A DNA stretch of 64,000 nt from Symbiodinium natans. Taxonomy: Eukaryota > Sar > Dinophyceae > Suessiales > Symbiodiniaceae. This document shows positions 43,089 through 52,000 of the stretch, one piece after another; the first letter of the stretch is position 1, and every line of letters starts with the position of its first letter. The DNA lies in contig CAJNDS010002081.1 in NCBI GenBank assembly GCA_905221605.1, positions 445,976-509,975 of the forward strand. Reading direction: 5' to 3'. The notes below the pieces were generated by a model. That model was given only the letters and a program-made list of their open reading frames with translations, was not told where the DNA came from and did not search any database. The position numbers and the translations under genes were made by a program.

Positions 43089-46000
43089 GCAGGCATGCCC
43101 CTAAACCCTAAACCCTAAACCCTAAGGCTTCGTGGATGTCACATTAGGCCCCTATTTTCAACGCGCCCACGGTCGATTCGGCATCACCTGTGGTGATGGG
43201 AGTTATGACTAACCCTAAACCCTAAACCCTAAACCCTAAACCCTAAACCCTAAACCCTAAACCCTAACCCCTAGGGCAGTTATGACTGAGTTCGGCAGGT
43301 CCGCTGGGACTTCTCTCTGGTGGTTAGTCTGCTCGTTGCCTCCTGGCGATACAGAAAGAATCTTTCATCTTGGTTTAGGGTTTAGGGTTTAGGGTTTAGG
43401 GTTTAGGGTTTAGGGTTTAGGGTCTTTGACCTTAAGCGTTCGTACATCCATCTATTTACGAAGCTAAAACGTACCAATACGCATTCTGACAACGATCCTC
43501 GCAAAGAGGCACATCGCAAAAAGAGAATACAATATAGGGGTGTCGGTAAATGCTCCCCATACACTCGAACTATCATGAGAGTACTTAATGTTGAGGGGTG
43601 TGGGGTTTAGGGTTCAGAGTTGAGGGTCTAGGGTTTAGGGTTTAGGGTTTAGGGTTTAGGGTTTAGGGTTTAGGGTTTAGGGGGGATTTACACTGCAACA
43701 CTGCTCCAGGACTCCATCTTCCTCATCGACTCCATTCTTCAGTTCTTCACCTCTTACCGGCGGCTGACGGTTCGTGGCATGCAGTGGGAGGTGCGACTTC
43801 ACAAGAGCCTCGGCACTTGGAGGTTCATGGGGTTTAGGGTTTAGGGTTTAGGGTTTAGGGTTTAGGGTTCATGGTCTCTTATATGTAGGGTTGTAAGTAG
43901 GGTAGCTGTTGGTTAGAACAGCATTTAGGACACTGATCACCCTCACTTACAGGTACCTGAAAAAAGGCAGCCTGTTGAGTAAGGGCGGCTTTGGTGCAGA
44001 AGGCTGTTTTGTGGACTAGGCACAGGCGTATGAATTCGGGTTTTAGGGTTTGAGGGTTTGAGGGTTTGAGGGTTTGAGGGTTTGAGGGTTTTGGGGTTTT
44101 GGGATTTTAGTGTTTTAAAGTTTTAGGGTTTTAGGGTTTTAGGGTCTAAACCCTAGGGCTTCTAGCAGGTTCGCGCAGCGCACTTGCATGCCGGCTATCT
44201 CAGGATAGCGCTCAATTACGTGAAGACGTGGTTCTGCCTGGATTTGCTTACCCTCATTCCGTTTGACATCATCGGCACCCTGTCTGCCTGGCAGCCCTCA
44301 TCCCCTCATCTGTTTTGCACTTTCCCTCACAAACCCTAAGCCCTCAACCCGCAAACCCTCAACCCCTAAACCCTAAACAATAATTAAACCCTAAACCCTA
44401 AACCCCAAACCAAACCCTAAACCCTAAACCCCTAACCCCTATGATCCTAAACCCTAAGCAGCCCAGGTCTGGCCATGGGTGAGGATAGCATCGCGTCCTG
44501 GAAATCCATCCGAGTGCTCCGAGTGCTACGCCTGCTGAAGCTGTTTCGCCTTCTGAAAACCTCCAGGCGGCGGAAGTCCACCCTAAACCCTAAACCCTAA
44601 ACCCTAAACCCTAAACCCTAAACCCTAAACCCTAAACCCTAAACCCTAAACCCTAAACCCTAAACCCTAAACCTGAGAGTTCAGGCTTCTAGAGTTTGGG
44701 CTGGAAGCGTATAGGGTTTGGGGTTCAGGGTTAGATGAGGACCCGGGGTATAGGTCCTTATTTCCTTTTTTTGGGGTTCAGGGTTTAAGGTTTGGGGTTC
44801 TCTTATAATCCCCTTAGAGCCAACAAGGGCACCGTATTTATTCCTAGGTTACCTCCTGGGCCTCGTAGAAGATGTGCTGAGACCCTAAACCCTAAACCCT
44901 AAACCCCAAACCCTAAACCCTAAACCCTAGACCCTAGACCCTAGACCCTAGACCCTACACCCTACACCCTAAACCCTAAACCCTAAAACAGACAGATCTC
45001 GCAGGATCATGCACCGCTTCGAGATCCCGTACTCCATACCTTACCAGCCGCCCGTCGGAAGATTTTTGGGCAGAGCTTTAGGGTTTAGGGGTTTAGCGGT
45101 ATAGGGCTTAGGGGTAAAGGGCACGGGAGCAGCTGCTTTAGGGTTTAGGGTTTAGGGCAGCATGCGGGGTCGAAGCCAAGAGCAGCCTGCCTCACAGGCA
45201 CACTGCACTAACCCTCAACCAAAAGCCCTAACCCCCAAACCCCAAACCCTAAGCCCCAAACCCTAAACCCCAGACCCCAAACCCTAAACCCTAAACCCCC
45301 GAAACCCTAGACCCTACAGGCACATTGCGCTCTTCCGGTTCTTAATCATCCTCCTCCTGATGGTCCACTGGCAATCCTGCATATGGGCCATGACGCTGCA
45401 GCTCGTTACCTTGGCTCGCCCTAGAACTTTCCGAGCCGAGTATCCCTAAACCCTAAACCCCGAACCCTGAAAACCCTGAAAGCCCTAAGCCCTAAACCCT
45501 GAAAGCTTGTAAGCCCTGAGCCCTGAAACCCTAAGCCCTGCAAACACTAAGCCCTGAGCCCTGAACCCTGAAGACCCTAAGCCCTAAACCCTAAACCCTA
45601 AAGGCACCCCGACGGTCCCTGGAGTCGCCTCATTCAGGTTGACGGCGATCAGCCGCAGTGGCTGGATGACATCGAAGCAACCGACTTGCTGTTCGGAGAC
45701 TGGGCAGGGTTTAGGGTTTAAGGTTTAGGGTTTAGGGTTTAGGGTTTAGGGTTTAGGGTTTAGGGTTTAGGGTTTAGGGTTTAGGGTTTAGGGCTCACTA
45801 GGTAGGCCCTTAGGACATGCCATGCTTCTTCCCTTCGTAGTATAAGGGTTCACAAGAGGGATCATCAGCTTTTTGAAACTATAGGAGAAGACCGGGACTC
45901 GGCGCTGACCACTTACATTGCCTCCTTCTACTTCTGTTCCTACACCATGACGTCCGTGGGCTATGGCGATTTGGGCCCCAAGAACATCGTGGAACGCCTG

Positions 46001-49000
46001 ATCCTATATCCCCCTTGGGATTTTTTAAGTTTTTGTGTATATAAAAAACAGGTTGATATTAAACCCTAAGCCCTAAACCCTAAACCTTAAACCTATTTTT
46101 TTATCAAGGTTCAAAGGGAGAGTAGAGGATCTGCATCTTCATGGTGATGTCTTCTGGACTCTGCTGGGCCTACGTCTTGGGAGAGGTCTGTGCCATCGTC
46201 GCAGATTTCAATGCCGACAGCCAGATCTTCCGGAAGAAGATGCACCATTTGAATAAGACACCTGGCTGGCACCTTATCACTACTAATTGCTTGAGAACCC
46301 CGAAAAAATGTTCTTCCTTATTAAGGGTAATATAGGGATTTCTAATTTTTTGGGGGGGGTTCTTAAGCCTATAGTAGATCATGCCCAATATCTCTTAGGC
46401 GCATGCGCCGAGGGCGCACATCCCACTCTCACTGCAGTCCCCTCGGAAACCCCCCGCCCGCGTGTGCAGGATGATGGCAGATCAAGAGCTGCCATTCGAC
46501 ATGCGCAGCCGCCTGAAACTTGCTTCGCCTTTAGTAGATTTTTAAACTTTTCGGGTTTCCTTTTTTAGTAGGAATATTAACGTTTAGCCTTTTTTCCCCT
46601 GGGTTATTGGAGAAGTAAGGAGAAGCTTCTTCCTTTCCAACCGCTTCCTGATGCAGCATCTGAGCCTTGGAGTGCGCTAACTAGCGGCGAATCTTAAGCA
46701 TCAAGGGGGCTGGGAAGGGACTGCTAGAGGAGCGCGAACTCTAAGCCATGAGAAAGCTGTACCCTAAACCCTAAACCCTAAACCCTAGACCCTAAACCCT
46801 AGACCGCTACGTAAACATGCAGGCCCCGATGCAGCCCCTTCTGGTTAGCAGGTGGAATCTATGCTTGTGCCGCCATCCCAGTTGCACCAATCATCCTAGG
46901 TAGGAGGACCCTTAAAAGGCAACCCTTCTCAACCCTCTTCTTGCTCTCTTAAACACGGACTTTATTTTGAGAGGCTATATTCTGTATCCCCAAGGGTCCC
47001 CCCTAACCCTATCCCCCAAGTCATGCGGGCCTTGGGATCTTTTTTACATTTTCAGTTGTTGGGTTTAAGAGGGTTCCGCTCAGCAATATGTTTCAGAAGG
47101 TTTTAAGGGCCATCCCAAAGGTTTTAGGGTTTAGGGTTTAAGGTTTAGGGTTTAGGGTTTAGGGTCATGCTTGCACAAGGACTCAGCAAGAGCTCATGTC
47201 ACAGCTCAGCCCGCAGCTTCAGTCAGAGGCAGGGTTTTAGGGTTCAGGGTAACCCTAAACCCTAAACCCTAAACCCTAAACCCTAAGCGCCCGATGTCGG
47301 TGAGAGTCTTGTTGAGCTCAGCTGCATTCCTCGAAACAGAGGGCTTATGACAATCAGGGACTAGTATAGCCTCCCAAAGTAGTAGGATCCCTTCTAAAAA
47401 GGCCCCCGATAATTAGGTACCCCTATTATTGTAATAAAAACCCGAAACCCTAAACCCTAAACCCCCATTATCGTAAACCCTCGAGATCTCGGGGTAGATT
47501 CTGCTTGTCAGCAGGTTTGCACGTCGCTGCACTTGACATGGATTACGAAAGTTCCTTGGCAGCCCAGTGTGTACCCTTTACCCTTCTTTTTTGCTTCTGA
47601 GTTCCCTAATAAAGTAACCAACTCAAAAGAAGGGCACCCCTATTCCAAGATGGTTGCTGGTTGGGACGTTCCGGTTTGTACCAACAGTGCTTACTAGGGA
47701 TTATAATCGGGGGTACGTCTTAATCCCTATGAAGGACTGTTGGTAGAAGGGGGAACATCCCAAGGAGAACCCTAAGCCCTAAACCCTAAACCCTAAACCC
47801 TAAACCCTAAACCCTAAACCCTAAACCCTAAACCCTAAACCCCTAACCCTCCTAAACCCTAAACCCTAAAACCCCAAACTACCAAGGTTCACTTCTTCGC
47901 ACAGTTCATGCGGCTCGTCGACGCGCTGGACCCTTGGAGGCGGTTAAGCTCCCGATGTGGTTTAGGGTTTAGGGTTTAGGGTTTAGGGTTTAGGGTTTAG
48001 GGTTTAGGGTTTAGGGTTATTTGAGTGTCCATGGGCCCTAGACAACATCTCCCCCTGCACACACAATGAATATAGCTAGAATACTATACTGTAGTTTGGG
48101 TATACCCGATATGGTTGTAGCTTCTGGTCTGCATAGCCATGCCATGGGCTTCTTACATGAGTGCCAAGGAAACTCGAGGTGTATACACATCGCCTTATCG
48201 GGCGTGCATTGCCGACGTCTCCCGCCAGCTTGAGCTGCAAGCTTTCGCTCAGAAGCTTGGTGTGGAATCGGAGCTTCAAGTGGGATGAGCAAGAATTGGG
48301 GGGTGCAGGTATCTGACATGAGATCTCTCTTTGTGAATACTTCCTGCAACCTCAGTTTGCTACACCCTAAACCGTAAACCCTAAACCCTAAGCCCTAAAC
48401 CCTAAACCCTAAACCCTAAACCCGCTTGCTCGAGGCAGGAGAGTTTCGACAACGTGCAGGTGCTGTACATCCTGTCCAAAGGACCCCCCAACGCCGGCTT
48501 GCAATGTTGAATTAGGTGGCCCTGCGTGAGACTGATAAAAAATGTGTGTGTGTATATATATATATATGTATGCAGGTAAGTAGCTGTATGTGTATATGTA
48601 TATGTATATGTGCATGTAGATGTATGCGTGTGCATAGAATGATCCTTGAATTTGACCCACCGTGGCCCCTGTGAGGTGCGAAGTTTATTGAACATACGAA
48701 TTCCATACCCTAAATCCTGAAACCCTAAACCCTAAACCCTAAACCCTAAACCCAAATATGATGTTGATTCATGCCGTCGATATTTTGCCGACGCATGGTG
48801 CTTGAAACGAGCACGATGCTTGTTTGGCTTTCAAGCCTCGCAAGCTTGCTTTAGATGGATCATGTTGTCACGGTGGCTAGCTGCAAAACCCGCTTTACTC
48901 TTTTCCAAGCCCATACACCAGGGTTGTGTTTGTACACGGGGGCTGCGTCGCCCTCCCTCCCGGACCTTGCAAGCTTGGTTCAAACTTCATCATGTTATCG

Positions 49001-52000
49001 CGGCAACTTACTTCAAAACCCATTTTAAGTTTGCCTTCCTGCAACACCTGTTTTAATGTCTTCCATGCCCGTCATACTGGTAGCTGTGTTTGCAAAAGGG
49101 GGGGGGGGCGCGCGCCCACCCCACCCCCCCTCCCGCTTTTTCAAACCCTTGCTGTTTAATGTGTCATGTTATCGCGCTGACTTGCTTCAAAACCCCTCTT
49201 ATTCTTTTGCAAGCCCGGAATACTATGGGCCCTCCCCACCCCTGACACATGTTCTCGCGGTGACTTGAATCGAACCCAGTCTTGTTCTTTTCCAAGTCCG
49301 TCATGCTAGCGTTGTGCCGGCAGTGTGTTTGCGAATGGGTGCACCCCCTCCCCCCCCCTCATGCTTGATTAGGCCCTAAACCCTAAACCCTAAATCCTAA
49401 ACCCTAAACCCTAAACACCTATTTGATCCCAAGAAAGTACATGTATTGGATCACCTACCCCTAAACCCTAAACCCTAAACCCTAAACCCTAAACCCTAAA
49501 CCCGGGGGGCGGGCACCTGAGGAGGCTTCCCCAGCTGTCCTTGGTTGTTTTCGATCGAGGGGTCCGTCAGTTCTTAGGGTTTAGGGTTTAGGGTTTAGGG
49601 TTTGGGGTTTGGGGTTTAGGGTTTAGGGTTTAGGGTTTAGGGTTTAGGCTTCAGGGGTGATTCTTTTTTGGTAGATTCGGCTCTCCTGGAGCCGCAGTCC
49701 CCGGACCTCCTGCGACATTCTTCGGGAGCAAGAAGATGGGGGGTCTACGAACATCAGGGACCCTCATATAGACCCACCAAAGAGTAGGATTCCCTTATAC
49801 TAAGGGCCCCAAGAAGGCACCCCGAATTTTGGAAACCCCAAACCCCAGAACCCCAAACCCCAAGCCCCACACCCTTTCTGCGGATCTGCTCGAGGACTGG
49901 TCGCGCTGAACAGCCGCGTTCAGAGAGACGGCGCTGTGTGGGGCGAAGACTTCGTCCTCTCGGACAAGAGCCTCATCCGTCCGGTGGCAGGCTCATGCTA
50001 AACCCGAAACCCTAAACCCTAAACCCTAAACCCTAAACCCTAAACCCTAAACCCTAAACCCTAAACCCCAAAACCCTAAACCCTAAACCCTAAACAAGAG
50101 GCTTGCATGAGAGTTTTGGGATGTTTTGGGGTTGGGGTTTGGGGGCTGGAGTCACTCTTTGGTCCCTGCAATGTGGCTTCTTGACCCTAAACCCTAAACC
50201 CTAAACCCTAAACCCTAAACCCTAAACCCTAAACCCTAAACCCTAAACCCTAAACCGCAATTCCTAGAACTTTTGAGCCTCGACAGGCTATGCTCTCACC
50301 TACGTCGAGGTGCTGACCCTCACGCGTGAACGGTTCATCACCGCCGGCTCAGCAATCATTTTGGAGTCTGTTGTTGAACCCTAAACCCTATGCCCTAGAC
50401 CCTAAACCCTAAACCCCAAACCCCAGACAATGTTGCCTATGCCCTACACCCTATGCACCCCACACCACACCCCATACAGCCTATGCCATTCACGAAACCC
50501 AGAGTTTTGGGGCGGTTAGAGGAGGGGGTGGGTGGGTGGGGGAATGTGGGGGGTGGGGGGGTTGGAGGGGAAAAAACAAACACAGGCCGGCAACATTTGA
50601 TTCGGGGAGGGGTGCCTCTTTTCAGACACCAACCAACTAATTGCTTAAGAACCCCGAACAAATCAAACTCTTCTTCCTTATGAAGGGTAATATAGGGATT
50701 ATTATTGTTTATTCTTCTGGGGTTCTTAAGCAAATAGTAGCTACGGAACAAACGGACTCGGCGGATGACTTGGTTGGCGAATCCTATGGTCCCAGGGCAG
50801 GACCTGAAGAGAATCATTTGAGCGCAGGGTGGGCCTGAACCCTAAACCCTAAACCCTAAACCCTAAACCCTAAACCCTAAACCCTCCAGGGCCACGACAA
50901 CCTCACGGCTCAGCACAGGTTCATGGGTGTCATTGAGAGACGACAGCGCACCTGTCCCCAGCTTGGTTTCATTGTCAGGCCGGCTTCGGGTTTAGGGTTC
51001 AGGGTTTAGGGTTTAGGGCGTTTTGCCAGTTCTGGGTCCGTTTTTTGGCAACCCGAAAAATGAGGTGCCGTGTTATAGGAAGTACACCAAAAGGGACTAT
51101 CACATTGAATTGTCATTGGCAGATGTTCTCGCTGGCATGGTTCACCGGTTGGTAGGCGATCATGCAGTCGGCTGGTTTGTCACACGCAGCGCTGTCCTGC
51201 TCCTCAGCACGCCATCGGCGGTCAGCGTGGCCTAGTGCTGAAAATCCTGAACCAGAAACCCTCAACCCTCAACCTCAAATCCTAAACCCTCAACCCTAAG
51301 AGCATGAAAAGTCCTGAAAGGCGCTACTGTGTCCGAGTGGCCGTCTACCGTGGGATCATTGCAGAGGCCAGGAGACGAGTGCGTCGCCAGGCCGCTTGGC
51401 GATGGATGCTGTCCTCCTGGGGCACTACATGTTTTTGGGGGGTTGCGGGGGGGGGGGGGGGGTTTAGGGTTTAGGGTTTAGGGTTTAGGGTTTAGGGGTT
51501 TAGGGGTTTACAGGTTTACAGGGTTTAGGGTTAAGGGTTGCCCTAAACCCGAAAGACTCGAAAAACCCTGAACCGTAGATCCTGGGAAGCTCCTAAGCTG
51601 AAGTGTTTAGGGTTTAGGGTTTAGGGTTTAGGGTTAAGGGTTAACGGTTAAGGGTGAAGGGTTTGACGATATTCGGGGGTGCCTTATTGGGGTCCGGAGT
51701 ATACTACTTGGGGGCGATATTGGGGGTCCTTAGTATAACGGGGTCCTACGACTTTTCAGGTCTATATTGGGGTTCCTTAGTAGCTCCTGCTTTTTTTGGG
51801 GGTCTATGTTGGGGGGTCCCCTTATGTTCGCAACCCCCAGGTGAGGAAGCAATTGGCGGAGAAGAGCGCAGATGCTGAGAAGCCGTCCAGTGGACCGCAG
51901 ACGTGGAAGCCTCAGACCTCGAAGGGGAGAAGCCTCGTGGTGTTTTGCGGTGCGTCACAAGGAGACAGTTGCCCTAAACCCTAAAGCCTCAGACCTCGAA

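Noticed and set aside
49520-49740. Additional channel exons between the two CNBD exons
   Set aside because: The exons at 48,439 and 49,895 join directly in phase with an uninterrupted conserved sequence, so pieces between them are intronic or alternative.
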